64,000 bases of DNA from Pedobacter sp. ok626 (GTDB lineage Bacteria; Bacteroidota; Bacteroidia; Sphingobacteriales; Sphingobacteriaceae): assembly GCF_900100435.1 (NCBI RefSeq), contig NZ_FNEX01000016.1:1-64000 (forward strand), given 5' to 3'. The notes under the pieces were generated by a model. It made no database searches and was not told the origin of the DNA. It saw only the letters and a program-made list of their open reading frames with translations. The stretch's first letter is position 1. Every line of letters starts with the position of its first letter. This document shows positions 38,897 through 47,487 of this stretch, in pieces. The position numbers and the translations under genes are program-made.

Positions 38897-38915
38897 AAAA
38901 TATGTGTAGTTTAAA

Positions 38916-40211
38916 CTATTTTATTGCGTATTTAAAGTCCTTACCAATAAATCTGGCAGCAGAACCTAATTCTTCTTCAATACGTAACAACTGATTGTAT
39001 TTTGCAATCCTGTCAGAACGGGAAGCCGAACCAGTTTTAATCTGACCACAGTTTAATGCTACCGCTAAATCAGCGATGGTAACATCTTCAGTTTCACCCG
39101 AACGGTGAGACATTACTGAAGTATATCCATTGGTTTGTGCTAAAGAAACTGCATTAATTGTCTCTGTCAAAGAACCGATTTGGTTTACTTTTACAAGGAT
39201 AGAGTTTGCAGTATCGCTATCGATACCAGTTTGTAGTCTTTTAACATTCGTTACAAACAAATCATCACCTACCAACTGAACGCGATCACCGATTTTTTCA
39301 GTTAACAATTTCCAGCCAGCCCAGTCATCTTCGCCCATTCCATCTTCAATAGAGATAATAGGATATTTTTCTGTTAAAGATGCAAGGTATTCAGCTTGTT
39401 CAGCACTTGTGCGAATAGCACCTTTATCACCTTCAAATTTTGTGTAATCGTATTTTCCATCTTTGTAAAACTCAGAAGCAGCACAGTCAAATGCTAAGGC
39501 AATTTGTTTACCTGGCGTATAACCTGCTTTTTCAATCGCTTGCATAATGGTTTCTACAGCATCTTCAGTACCTTCAAAAGTTGGGGCAAATCCACCTTCA
39601 TCACCTACAGCAGTAGAAAGACCTCTACTATGTAAAATTGCTTTTAAGTTATGGAACACTTCAGTTCCCCATCTCAACGCTTCAGAGAATGAAGAAGCGC
39701 CAACAGGCATAATCATAAATTCCTGGAAAGCAATAGGGGCATCAGAGTGAGAACCGCCATTTACAATGTTCATCATTGGAATAGGCAATGTGTTAGCATT
39801 AACACCACCAATGTAACGGTATAAAGGCTGACGGCTTTCTTGTGCAGCTGCTTTAGCCACAGCTAAAGAAACACCTAGAATAGCATTTGCACCTAATTTA
39901 CCTTTGTTTTCAGTTCCGTCTAATTTGATTAATAAGTTATCGATTGCAACTTGCTCAAATACATCTACCCCCCTTAATTCAGTAGCAATTACATCGTTAA
40001 CATTTGCAACGGCTTTTAATACACCTTTACCCATGTATACAGCCTTGTCGTTATCGCGAAGTTCAACGGCTTCGTGAATACCTGTTGAGGCGCCTGATGG
40101 TACTGCCGCACGACCAAGAACACCATTTTCTGTCATTACGTCTACTTCAATTGTAGGATTGCCACGGGAGTCAAGTATTTGCCGTGCATGAACATCGATT
40201 ATTAAACTCAT
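38916..40211 (-). CDS. eno: Enolase (phosphopyruvate hydratase)
   Basis: The 431-residue glycolytic enzyme converts 2-phosphoglycerate to phosphoenolpyruvate. The start IIDVHARQILDSRGNPTIEVDV is diagnostic. Further strings are SGASTGIHEAVELRD, the catalytic region GDEGGFAP, the metal site IEDGMGEDDW, the lysine region ILVKVNQIGSLTE and SHRSGETEDVTIAD. The length is normal. FtsB/DivIC lies downstream. Confidence 0.98.
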   Translation of the reverse strand: MSLIIDVHARQILDSRGNPTIEVDVMTENGVLGRAAVPSGASTGIHEAVELRDNDKAVYMGKGVLKAVANVNDVIATELRGVDVFEQVAIDNLLIKLDGTENKGKLGANAILGVSLAVAKAAAQESRQPLYRYIGGVNANTLPIPMMNIVNGGSHSDAPIAFQEFMIMPVGASSFSEALRWGTEVFHNLKAILHSRGLSTAVGDEGGFAPTFEGTEDAVETIMQAIEKAGYTPGKQIALAFDCAASEFYKDGKYDYTKFEGDKGAIRTSAEQAEYLASLTEKYPIISIEDGMGEDDWAGWKLLTEKIGDRVQLVGDDLFVTNVKRLQTGIDSDTANSILVKVNQIGSLTETINAVSLAQTNGYTSVMSHRSGETEDVTIADLAVALNCGQIKTGSASRSDRIAKYNQLLRIEEELGSAARFIGKDFKYAIK

Positions 40212-40521
40212 TTTTTTGGTTTTTATTAGTAAATCCGCCTTAGTGTAAAAAGTACAATTACTAAGACAATACCCAAAGTTATAATAAATTTTAAATTATA
40301 GGGATTGTGATCACTTTTTTTTAATTATCCCAGCTTTTTTGAAAAAAAATAAAGAAAATGACTGGACGCCAGGGCTGTCTTAAGAGCCGTTTATCGGGGG
40401 GGATTCGGTGGGGGATTTCCAGCTCCTCCACTGGATTTGTTTATATCAGTATGACCTAATACTGAAGATGCCTGCTAAAAACAATGTAGCAGGCATCTTT
40501 TATACTGTCTGATGGGGGTGT
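40212..40521. other. Intergenic region upstream of enolase and downstream of aqpZ
   Basis: Besides the hairpin at 40465-40499 I see no gene in these 310 bp. The enolase promoter should lie in the right-hand third of the AT-rich part (40212-40330). A short G-rich patch near 40396-40420 is of no evident meaning. Confidence 0.5.
40465..40499. terminator. Hairpin terminator after aquaporin gene
   Basis: AAGATGCCTGCTA pairs with TAGCAGGCATCTT around a nine-base loop, 22 bp after the aqpZ stop. The T-run is better on the plus side. Confidence 0.75.
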
Positions 40522-41214
40522 TTATTTGCTTTCTGGTGGAGAAGCAAAACAGGTTTTATAAACAATTCCGGCTAAAATTGCACCTGCAATTGGGGCAAGC
40601 CAGAATAACCAAAGCTGTCCTAAAGCATCACTGCCTGCAAATAATGCTTGACTGGTACTTCTGGCAGGGTTTACTGAAGTATTGGTCACTGGAATGCTAA
40701 TTAGGTGGATTAAGGTTAAACATAAGCCTATTGCTAATCCTGCAAAGCCTTTTGGTGCCTGGCTATCGGTAGCGCTAAGGATAACCAGTAAAAAGATAAA
40801 GGTCATTACGATCTCGCAAACCATGGCTGCACCCAGACTGTATTTGCCTGGAGAAAGGTCACCATAACCATTACTGGCAAAGCTGCCAATAGAACTTCCA
40901 TTGCCTGTAGCAATGATGTAGAGAATAGCAGCTGCTGCTATACCACCCAAAACCTGTGCTACAATATAGCCAATAAGGTCTTTGCCATCTAAACGACCAG
41001 CAACCCAACAGCCAACCGAAACGGCAGGGTTTAAGTGCGCACCAGAAATGTGTCCTATCGCATAAGCCATAGTAACTACGGTTAGTCCAAATGCAAGGGC
41101 AACGCCTAAAAAGCCGATGCCAGCACCCGGATAATTACAGGCTAAAACGGCACTTCCGCAACCGCCTAATACCAGCCAAAATGTTCCAATAAATTCTGCA
41201 GCAAGTTTTTTCAT
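40522..41214 (-). CDS. aqpZ: Aquaporin Z
   Basis: The 230-residue channel has six helices and the two NPA boxes (AHLNPAVSVG and SVNPARSTSQAL). The aromatic/arginine filter fits AqpZ, as the second box is followed by RS. It passes water through the inner membrane. Start KKLAAEFIGTFWLVLGGCGSAVLA is typical. It is monocistronic. Confidence 0.96.
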   Translation of the reverse strand: MKKLAAEFIGTFWLVLGGCGSAVLACNYPGAGIGFLGVALAFGLTVVTMAYAIGHISGAHLNPAVSVGCWVAGRLDGKDLIGYIVAQVLGGIAAAAILYIIATGNGSSIGSFASNGYGDLSPGKYSLGAAMVCEIVMTFIFLLVILSATDSQAPKGFAGLAIGLCLTLIHLISIPVTNTSVNPARSTSQALFAGSDALGQLWLFWLAPIAGAILAGIVYKTCFASPPESK

Positions 41215-41305
41215 AAATAGTTTGTTTTCGATGTGTTTGTTTATACCCTGAATTTAACTACAAATTATTAATATTCCAATAGGGAAATTATAGCTTTAGC
41301 AGGGT

Positions 41306-42397
41306 TTATTCCCACTTAAAGGTCTTAACAGCGACGGCGTAGATGCCAATTCCCCAAATTACCATAATCAAAATCTGGTGTTTTACATCCCATAATCCAG
41401 CACCTTCAAAAGCTACCTTTCTCATGGCGTCATTTAGGTAGGTTAGGGGTAAAGCGCGACTGATTGGTTGAAGCCAGGAAGGGAAGACTTCAATGGAAAA
41501 AAAGGTTCCCGACAATAAGAATTGAGGGAGTGTAATGATGTTTGAAATAGGGGGGATGGTGCTTTCGCTTTTAGCGATACCTGATACGACAAAGCCAAAA
41601 CCCATAAATACAATGAGTCCTATGATAGAAAGCAATAACATATTTAAGACTGTAATTACTCCGTGTATCAAAGTGAAATGGAAGAAGAAATGGCCAATTA
41701 CAATGATGAAAATTGCTCCCAATAGGGCAAAGCCTATTCTGGCCAGACATTCTCCAAAAACAATGCTAGATCTTTTAACTGGTGTAGCAAAAAAGCGTTT
41801 GATCACCAGGTTTTGGCGTAAGCTGAAAAATACAAATGCAGTACCAAATACACCTGTACTAAGTAGTGAGAAGCCCAATTGTCCGGGTAAAATGAAGTCT
41901 ATCCTGCGATAAACTCTGCCTTGTACCGTGCTTTCATAAAGCTCTGCAACAGTAGGTTTTACATCTTTAGCGTTAAGCGTGCTTAGTAAATTACTCAGTA
42001 CAGATTTAAGGATGCTGCCTTTGTCAATCGATGCAGATGTATATTCAACATTGGCGAGATATGCAGGTGTACCAGCGTCATTCTTTTTAACATTAATCAG
42101 GGCATCAATATTTCCCTTTTCCAGTCCATTTCTGATGTCAGCAGTATCTTTGTCTTTTACCAGGCTAACCATTGCATTGTGCTCTAATGCTTGAATAACT
42201 GGGTTTTGCAGATCAGAACCCGGGGCAACAGCTAGTTTTACTTTGATCTCTCCGCTACCTATAAAGCCAAAAACAAGGATAAATATTAAGGGAAAAGCAA
42301 GTGTAAAAACAACCGCAGAAGGACTGCGCATGATGGAACGGAAACTTGCTTTGGCAAGTGCCAGTGTAGCTTTGGTATTGTTGTAGGGTTTGCCCAT
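41306..42397 (-). CDS. ABC-2 type transporter permease
   Basis: The 363-residue permease has one N-terminal helix (SAVVFTLAFPLIFILVFGFIG), a periplasmic loop of about 150 residues, then five helices; the SGTFFSIEVFPSWLQPISRALPLTYLNDAMR line is the ABC-2 signature. It works with the ATPase encoded 7 bp upstream. The substrate may be a drug or cell-surface compound; it is not visible from sequence. Confidence 0.93.
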   Translation of the reverse strand: MGKPYNNTKATLALAKASFRSIMRSPSAVVFTLAFPLIFILVFGFIGSGEIKVKLAVAPGSDLQNPVIQALEHNAMVSLVKDKDTADIRNGLEKGNIDALINVKKNDAGTPAYLANVEYTSASIDKGSILKSVLSNLLSTLNAKDVKPTVAELYESTVQGRVYRRIDFILPGQLGFSLLSTGVFGTAFVFFSLRQNLVIKRFFATPVKRSSIVFGECLARIGFALLGAIFIIVIGHFFFHFTLIHGVITVLNMLLLSIIGLIVFMGFGFVVSGIAKSESTIPPISNIITLPQFLLSGTFFSIEVFPSWLQPISRALPLTYLNDAMRKVAFEGAGLWDVKHQILIMVIWGIGIYAVAVKTFKWE

Positions 42398-42404
42398 GTT
42401 TATC

Positions 42405-43175
42405 TTAATTGTCCTCGCGCCATTCCTTACCGGTCAGGTTAATGAAAACGTCTTCGAGGTTGGCCTTTTTAACTTCTTTTTTTCTTTCAAATCCACTGCT
42501 CACCAGTTTATCTATTAGATTATCTGGTGTGTCGAGTGCAATGATTTCTCCACGTTCTACAAAAGCAACGCGGTCGCACAATTGCTCCGCCTCGTCCATG
42601 TAATGGGTGGTGATCACTACCGTTGTTCCATTATTTCTAATGCTGACGATCAGGTCCCATAAATTGCGACGAGCTTGAGGGTCTAAGCCAGTAGTGGGTT
42701 CATCAAGAAAGATTATTTTTGGCGCATTGATTAAGGTGGTGGCGATTGAAAAACGCTGCTTCTGTCCACCAGAAAGCGCTTTGTATTTCGCTTTAGCCTT
42801 ATCTTGAAGATTTACTTTTTCAAGCATCTCCATTGGCTTAATGTCTACCCCATATAAACCTGAGAAAAGCTCCATCAGCTCAACCAGATTCAGATTCGGA
42901 TAATAGCCGGCAGCTTGTAATTGAACGCCAATAATTCTTTTGATCTTATTGGCGTCCTTTTCTACCGAATAGCCATCTACCAGAATTTCTCCTGAAGTTT
43001 TCTCGCGAAGTGTCTCTATGATCTCTAAGGTGGTAGTTTTTCCAGCACCATTAGGACCTAGAAGTCCGAAGATTTCATTTTCATACACCTCAAAACTAAT
43101 GCCTTGAACGGCTGTGAAATCATCGTATTTTTTTACCAGGTTTTTTACACTGATAATGGCATTTTTAGTTGACAT
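42405..43175 (-). CDS. ABC transporter ATP-binding protein
   Basis: The 256-residue ATPase has Walker A GPNGAGKTT, Q-loop (GVQLQAAGYYPNL), signature LSGGQKQR, Walker B KIIFLDEPTTGLD and the switch His (TTHYMDEAEQL). A C-terminal stretch EVKKANLEDVFINLTGKEW is typical of CcmA/ABC-2 partners. The start codon overlaps the carA stop (TAATG), so it is translationally coupled to CarA. Its permease follows. Confidence 0.95.
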   Translation of the reverse strand: MSTKNAIISVKNLVKKYDDFTAVQGISFEVYENEIFGLLGPNGAGKTTTLEIIETLREKTSGEILVDGYSVEKDANKIKRIIGVQLQAAGYYPNLNLVELMELFSGLYGVDIKPMEMLEKVNLQDKAKAKYKALSGGQKQRFSIATTLINAPKIIFLDEPTTGLDPQARRNLWDLIVSIRNNGTTVVITTHYMDEAEQLCDRVAFVERGEIIALDTPDNLIDKLVSSGFERKKEVKKANLEDVFINLTGKEWREDN

Positions 43176-44287
43176 TACCAGGCCAGTTCACCTTTAATCA
43201 TCTCGATGAAATCATCGAATAAGTAACGTGAGTCATGAGGACCAGGAGAAGATTCTGGGTGATATTGTACCGAGAATGCCTTTTTCCCTTTTACACGGAT
43301 CCCCTCGATAGACTGGTCGTTTAAGTTAATATGGGTGATTTCAACCTTGTCGGAGCTTTTTACCTCTTCAGGGATTACACCAAAACCATGATTCTGAGAA
43401 GTTACTTCGCAGTGGTTTTTAATGATATTTTTAACTGGATGATTTAAACCTCTGTGTCCGTTAAACATTTTCATGGTACCGATACCATTGGCTTCTGCCA
43501 GTAGTTGGTGACCTAAGCAAATACCAAACATAGGTTTGTCTGCTGCTAATACTTTTTTAACGGTTTCGATAGCGTAAGGCATTGCCGACGGATCGCCAGG
43601 GCCATTAGAGATGAAGTAACCATCAGCACCCCATTTATCCATTTCTTCGAACGTGGTTTTTGCCGGGAATACTTGTACATAAGCATCTCTGTGCTCAAAG
43701 TTACGAAGGATGTTCTTTTTAATCCCAAGATCTAAGGCAGCTATTTTATAAGTAGCATCTGGAGAACCGTAGAAATAAGAAGTTTTAGTTGAAACTTGAG
43801 AAGAAAGCTCCAAACCGTCCATAGAAGGTACTTCAGCTAATTTCTTTTTCAATTCTTCTAAATCAGTAATCTCAGAAGAAATAATGGCATTCATAGCGCC
43901 TTTGTTTCTGATGTGACGTACAAGTGCACGAGTATCAATATCTGAAATACCTACAATGTTCTCATTCTGAAAATAATCCTGAATAGATTCAGAAGCCTCT
44001 TTACGGCTAAAGCCGATGTTGTAGTTTTTACAAACCAGACCAGCAATTTTGATGCTGTCAGATTCGATCTCTTCTTTATGTATTCCGTAATTTCCAATGT
44101 GCGCATTGGTAGTCACCATGATCTGACCGAAATAAGAGGGATCTGTAAAAATCTCTTGATATCCTGTCATTCCAGTATTAAAACAAATTTCGCCCGTGGT
44201 CGTACCTATTTTTCCGGCAGCTTTGCCATAGTATACGGTTCCATCAGCCAATAACAAGATAGCAGGTAACTTGATGTAGTTAGTCAT
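43175..44287 (-). CDS. carA: Carbamoyl-phosphate synthase small subunit
   Basis: The 370-residue glutaminase subunit feeds ammonia to CarB for arginine and pyrimidine synthesis. The N-terminal domain begins LPAILLLADGTVYYGKAAG. The class I glutamine amidotransferase domain holds the catalytic C257 (FGICLGHQLLA) and the His-Glu pair in VQYHPESSPGPHDS. CarB is not adjacent; an ABC exporter pair overlaps its stop instead. An upstream 10-bp dyad (44311-44357) may be regulatory. Confidence 0.97.
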   Translation of the reverse strand: MTNYIKLPAILLLADGTVYYGKAAGKIGTTTGEICFNTGMTGYQEIFTDPSYFGQIMVTTNAHIGNYGIHKEEIESDSIKIAGLVCKNYNIGFSRKEASESIQDYFQNENIVGISDIDTRALVRHIRNKGAMNAIISSEITDLEELKKKLAEVPSMDGLELSSQVSTKTSYFYGSPDATYKIAALDLGIKKNILRNFEHRDAYVQVFPAKTTFEEMDKWGADGYFISNGPGDPSAMPYAIETVKKVLAADKPMFGICLGHQLLAEANGIGTMKMFNGHRGLNHPVKNIIKNHCEVTSQNHGFGVIPEEVKSSDKVEITHINLNDQSIEGIRVKGKKAFSVQYHPESSPGPHDSRYLFDDFIEMIKGELAW

Positions 44288-44310
44288 GGTAATTATAATG
44301 AGAAATTATG

Positions 44311-44357
44311 GGTGTAAAAAAAAGGAAAAATGAGGTCTTAGGTTCAGTTTTTACACC
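44311..44357 (-). promoter_or_regulatory. 10-bp inverted repeat in the carA leader
   Basis: GGTGTAAAAA (44311-44320) and TTTTTACACC (44348-44357) are perfect inverted copies, 24-70 bp upstream of carA. In the carA mRNA they would form a stem with a 27-base loop. It could be an operator or a leader structure for pyrimidine or arginine control; this is inference. Confidence 0.45.
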
Positions 44358-44518
44358 GATTAGATTTTTAACAAATGTGCTGTTAATTAAGCCCTGCATT
44401 TCGGGGTACAAAGATAGGGTTTTGCATGTTTTATTCAAGGTTTTTTTTAACATTTCCTAAATCTATTTGTATACTTGGAGGGAATGGCCTCTCAGGAAGT
44501 TTAAATGGGCTATGACTA

Positions 44519-44539
44519 TGGACCAATTCGCTTGGTCCA
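44519..44539 (+). other. Perfect 8-bp hairpin followed by SD-like GGAGG
   Basis: TGGACCAA pairs with TTGGTCCA on a TTCGC loop. GGAGG follows at 44540, then ATG TAG at 44551-44556, so a ribosome would find a start followed at once by a stop. Its meaning is unclear. Confidence 0.45.
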
Positions 44540-44658
44540 GGAGGAATATATATGTAGATGTTTTGAATTTTCATTCAAGCGAGTTTATGTTTTCATTGTC
44601 AAGATAACGGCGGAATGTCAGAAATGGAATAAATTCCCTTTATTTCGAATGTAAAAAC

Positions 44659-44666
44659 TAATTTTG
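44659..44666 (+). promoter_or_regulatory. TAnnTTTG promoter element of panB
   Basis: TAATTTTG lies 21 bp before the panB ATG, predicting a leader of about 16 bases. No clear -33 TTTG is seen. Confidence 0.5.
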
Positions 44667-44687
44667 CCTTAACAAAACTATAAAAGC

Positions 44688-45503
44688 ATGTCGGTAAATA
44701 AAGAAGTAAAAAGAATAACTACTCATATATTACAGGAAATGAAACAACGTGGTGAGAAGATCTCCATGTTAACTGCTTACGATTATTCAATGGCAACGAT
44801 CCTTGATGATGCGGGACTAGATGTCTTATTGGTAGGCGATTCGGCCTCTAATGTTATGGCTGGTCACGAAACTACGCTTCCTATTACATTAGATCAAATG
44901 ATATACCACGCACAATCAGTAGTTAGAGGTGCTGCCCGTGCTTTTGTAGTGGTCGATTTGCCTTTTGGTTCTTACCAGGGTAATTCAAAAGAAGCCTTAA
45001 ACTCTGCCATTCGCATTATGAAAGAATCTGGTGCACATGGTGTGAAACTTGAGGGTGGAACTGAAGTTGTGGATTCTATACAGCGTATCATTACTGCTGG
45101 TATTCCTGTAATGGGCCATTTGGGACTTACACCTCAATCTATCTATAAATTTGGTACTTATACGGTAAGAGCAAAAGACGAAGCAGAAGCTGAAAAATTA
45201 AGAACTGATTCTCTTGCTTTGCAAGAAGCAGGATGTTTTGCTGTAGTTCTGGAGAAAATACCTGCTAAATTGGGTAAGGAAGTTTCTCAGAGTTTACATA
45301 TCCCTACTATTGGTATTGGTGCTGGTGGTGACTGTGATGGACAGGTTTTGGTAGTGAATGATATGATTGGTTTAACTAAAGGTTTTAAGCCACGCTTCTT
45401 ACGTCAATACCTGGATTTATATGAAGGGATTAAAGAAGCTGCACAATCTTATATCAGAGATGTTAAAGGGAACGATTTTCCAAACGAAAAGGAACAATAT
45501 TAA
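44688..45503 (+). CDS. panB: 3-methyl-2-oxobutanoate hydroxymethyltransferase
   Basis: The 271-residue enzyme makes ketopantoate for pantothenate and CoA synthesis. Diagnostic strings are MLTAYDYSMATILDDAGLDVLLVGDSASNVMAGHETTLPIT, VVVDLPFGSYQ, GVKLEGG, MGHLGLTPQS and IGIGAGGDCDGQVLVVNDMIG. The metal-binding aspartates lie in the first and second. The stop overlaps the start of the next gene (TAATG), so the two are coupled. Confidence 0.97.
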   Translation: MSVNKEVKRITTHILQEMKQRGEKISMLTAYDYSMATILDDAGLDVLLVGDSASNVMAGHETTLPITLDQMIYHAQSVVRGAARAFVVVDLPFGSYQGNSKEALNSAIRIMKESGAHGVKLEGGTEVVDSIQRIITAGIPVMGHLGLTPQSIYKFGTYTVRAKDEAEAEKLRTDSLALQEAGCFAVVLEKIPAKLGKEVSQSLHIPTIGIGAGGDCDGQVLVVNDMIGLTKGFKPRFLRQYLDLYEGIKEAAQSYIRDVKGNDFPNEKEQY

Positions 45504-46189
45504 TGCCTGTAACTGATAAAGACATACTTTACGAAGACAATCATCTTATTGCCGTGATGAAACGTGCGGGGGATATTGTACAAGTTGATGATACTGGCGA
45601 TGAGCCATTAGACGAGCAGGTTAAAAAGTACCTGGCTGCAAAGTATAATAAGCCCAATAGTGCATTTTTAGGTGTAGTACACCGTTTGGATAGACCTGTA
45701 AGTGGTGTGATTTTGTTTGCTAAAACAAGCAAGGCGCTAGAACGGATCAATGCAATGTTCAAAAACAGGGAGGTTAAAAAGACTTATTGGGCTGTGGTCC
45801 GCAATAAACCGGCAAAGTCATCTGGTACTTTGGTTCATTGGTTGATTAAGAATCCGCAAAAAAATGTGGTGACACCTTATAATACAGAGGTGCCTGGTAG
45901 CCAACGTTCCGAATTGAGCTATAAGCTTATTGGGGAGTTGAATGGTTATTATTTAATCGAAGTTGATCCATTAACCGGTCGTTCACATCAGATTAGGGTA
46001 CAGCTGTCTACATTAGGCTGTCCAATTGTGGGCGACAATAAATATGGCTACCCCCGTGGTAGTCGCAAAGGCAGTATTTGTCTACATGCACGCAGGCTCC
46101 AATTTATTCATCCGGTTAAAAAGGAACCGGTAAATATTTTTGCAAAGCTGCCTGTAGATGGTTTCTGGGAAAAATTTGAGGGATTCTAA
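45503..46189 (+). CDS. RluA-family pseudouridine synthase
   Basis: The 228-residue enzyme has the RluA catalytic motif HRLDRPVSGVILFAKT, the KTYWAVV strand and the GRSHQIRVQL motif. It lacks an S4 domain at the N-terminus. The RNA target cannot be told: it may be 23S rRNA or tRNA. It is translationally coupled to panB. Its stop codon lies in the loop of the terminator at 46179-46204. Confidence 0.93.
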   Translation: MPVTDKDILYEDNHLIAVMKRAGDIVQVDDTGDEPLDEQVKKYLAAKYNKPNSAFLGVVHRLDRPVSGVILFAKTSKALERINAMFKNREVKKTYWAVVRNKPAKSSGTLVHWLIKNPQKNVVTPYNTEVPGSQRSELSYKLIGELNGYYLIEVDPLTGRSHQIRVQLSTLGCPIVGDNKYGYPRGSRKGSICLHARRLQFIHPVKKEPVNIFAKLPVDGFWEKFEGF

Positions 46190-46204
46190 AGAATCCCTTT
46201 TTTT
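46179..46204 (+). terminator. Terminator overlapping a stop codon
   Basis: AGGGATTC pairs with GAATCCCT and is followed by a T-run. The loop TAAA contains the stop codon of the pseudouridine synthase gene, so the left arm is coding. Confidence 0.85.
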
Positions 46205-46312
46205 ATGTGCTTCATACTAATCCAATGTCAAGATGATTGACAATTAAGCGTATAAAACACAATTATTTCCACAGTCGATTCGCTAATTTTAGTTTCCTTA
46301 ACACAAGAGTAA

Positions 46313-46804
46313 ATGAAACTAACTTCTGCCAAACAAATGTTATCAATAGCAATCGCATTTATGGCACTGGTTGCTGTTGGATGCAAAAAAGATGGTTCGC
46401 AGGTGGAAAAAATCAACGATGACTTGATAGGGAAATGGGCTGTTCAATCAAACCATATAATTTATTTTGATCAGACGGGCCAAAAGGAATATGAAGAGGT
46501 ATTGGTTGCTAACGGTTTGGCTACAAATGTCAGTTTTGTAAAGGGAGCAAAGGCTAAAATCGAAACTCAGGATTCTACTATCGTGAATACACCCTATAAT
46601 TTGGCAGAAGAGCGAAGCCTAATTTATATGAAATTGAATGATGCCGAAATATTTAATGCTCGTGTATGGACCCTGACTGATGTAACTAAAAATGAGATGA
46701 CCTGGCAGACAAATTTCACCAATATTAAATATGAAGATAAGGATACCGGAGAAATTCTAGAGGCTCCGAAAGCCGAATTAACCCTCAAATTCTATAAAGA
46801 ATAA
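46313..46804 (+). CDS. Lipocalin-like lipoprotein
   Basis: The 163-residue precursor has a lipoprotein signal (FMALVAVGCKK; lipobox AVGC). The mature part begins with a Lys/Asp-rich linker and then DDLIGKWAVQSNHIIYFDQTG, the start of a lipocalin-like beta-barrel as in many Bacteroidota lipoproteins. Strands continue to the end (ETQDSTIVN; KAELTLKFYKE). The function is unknown; no operon partner is evident. Confidence 0.8.
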   Translation: MKLTSAKQMLSIAIAFMALVAVGCKKDGSQVEKINDDLIGKWAVQSNHIIYFDQTGQKEYEEVLVANGLATNVSFVKGAKAKIETQDSTIVNTPYNLAEERSLIYMKLNDAEIFNARVWTLTDVTKNEMTWQTNFTNIKYEDKDTGEILEAPKAELTLKFYKE

Positions 46805-46821
46805 TAAAGTATAGGCGGGTT

Positions 46822-47304
46822 CTATTTGCAGTCTGTTTTTGTAAATACCATTGAGTCATCAAACTTTAAGGCAGAGTGGTTTTTGAAAACCATTTTGCCA
46901 TCCTTTTCTATTACTTCGCTGAAGCCTTCAGAAAGAGTGCCATCAGCTTTTTTTAGAAAAGCGACTTCTCGTACCGATTTTACTCCTTCAGAGAAAAAGG
47001 TATATTCAGCAATAATGGTATCGCCTTTTATTTGACCGACAATTTTACCTTTGTTGCTATCCTTTTCAAATAGTTTATAATCGAGATCTCCAATCAGATT
47101 ACGGCCTTCGATATTTATTTTAAGGTTAGCCGTATCTCTGTTTTTGATATGCACATAACAATCGTTACTGTTTATTTTAGGCTCTGTACCAGGATTTTTT
47201 GCAGTTATTTGCGCGATGTTGGCATCGTGCTTCTCCTTGTTTTCATTGTTACAAGATAAGATGATCAATGAAAAGGCTGCTAGTACTAAGGTTGTTGTTT
47301 TCAT
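46822..47304 (-). CDS. Lipoprotein of unknown function
   Basis: The 160-residue precursor ends its signal at LILSC-type lipobox (FSLIILSCNNENKEK). The mature chain is soluble and beta-rich: CYVHIKNRDTANLKINIEGRNLIGDLDYKLFEKDSNKGKIVGQIKGDTIIAEYTF. This pattern resembles small Bacteroidota lipoproteins that carry a META-like or meander domain, but I cannot name it. It converges on the lipocalin-like gene with 17 bp between the stops. Confidence 0.75.
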   Translation of the reverse strand: MKTTTLVLAAFSLIILSCNNENKEKHDANIAQITAKNPGTEPKINSNDCYVHIKNRDTANLKINIEGRNLIGDLDYKLFEKDSNKGKIVGQIKGDTIIAEYTFFSEGVKSVREVAFLKKADGTLSEGFSEVIEKDGKMVFKNHSALKFDDSMVFTKTDCK

Positions 47305-47487
47305 GCTAAAATGGTTGTTAGGCTATAACAAGTCAATGCGCTAGTTGTTTACTAAAATACTTTTTATGTAGATAAATAGTGGTAAAACTTGCTGAATATT
47401 GTACTTAATTCAGAAATTATATATAATATTGGTAGCATGATCCATTATTTTTTCGGATCTTAACTAAGCTTATCAGTAATTATAAAA

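Larger units (their letters stand above)
44288..44687. other. 400-bp divergent region between carA and panB
   Basis: No gene is supported here. It holds the carA dyad (44311-44357), a copy of TATACTTGGAG at 44470-44480, and a perfect 8-bp hairpin at 44519-44539. A GGAGG with ATG then TAG follows downstream, and the panB promoter box is at 44659. These pieces are listed separately. Confidence 0.6.

Noticed and set aside
44519..44560. tRNA-like or riboswitch element upstream of panB
   Set aside because: Only a single short hairpin is present, with no conserved core that I recognise.
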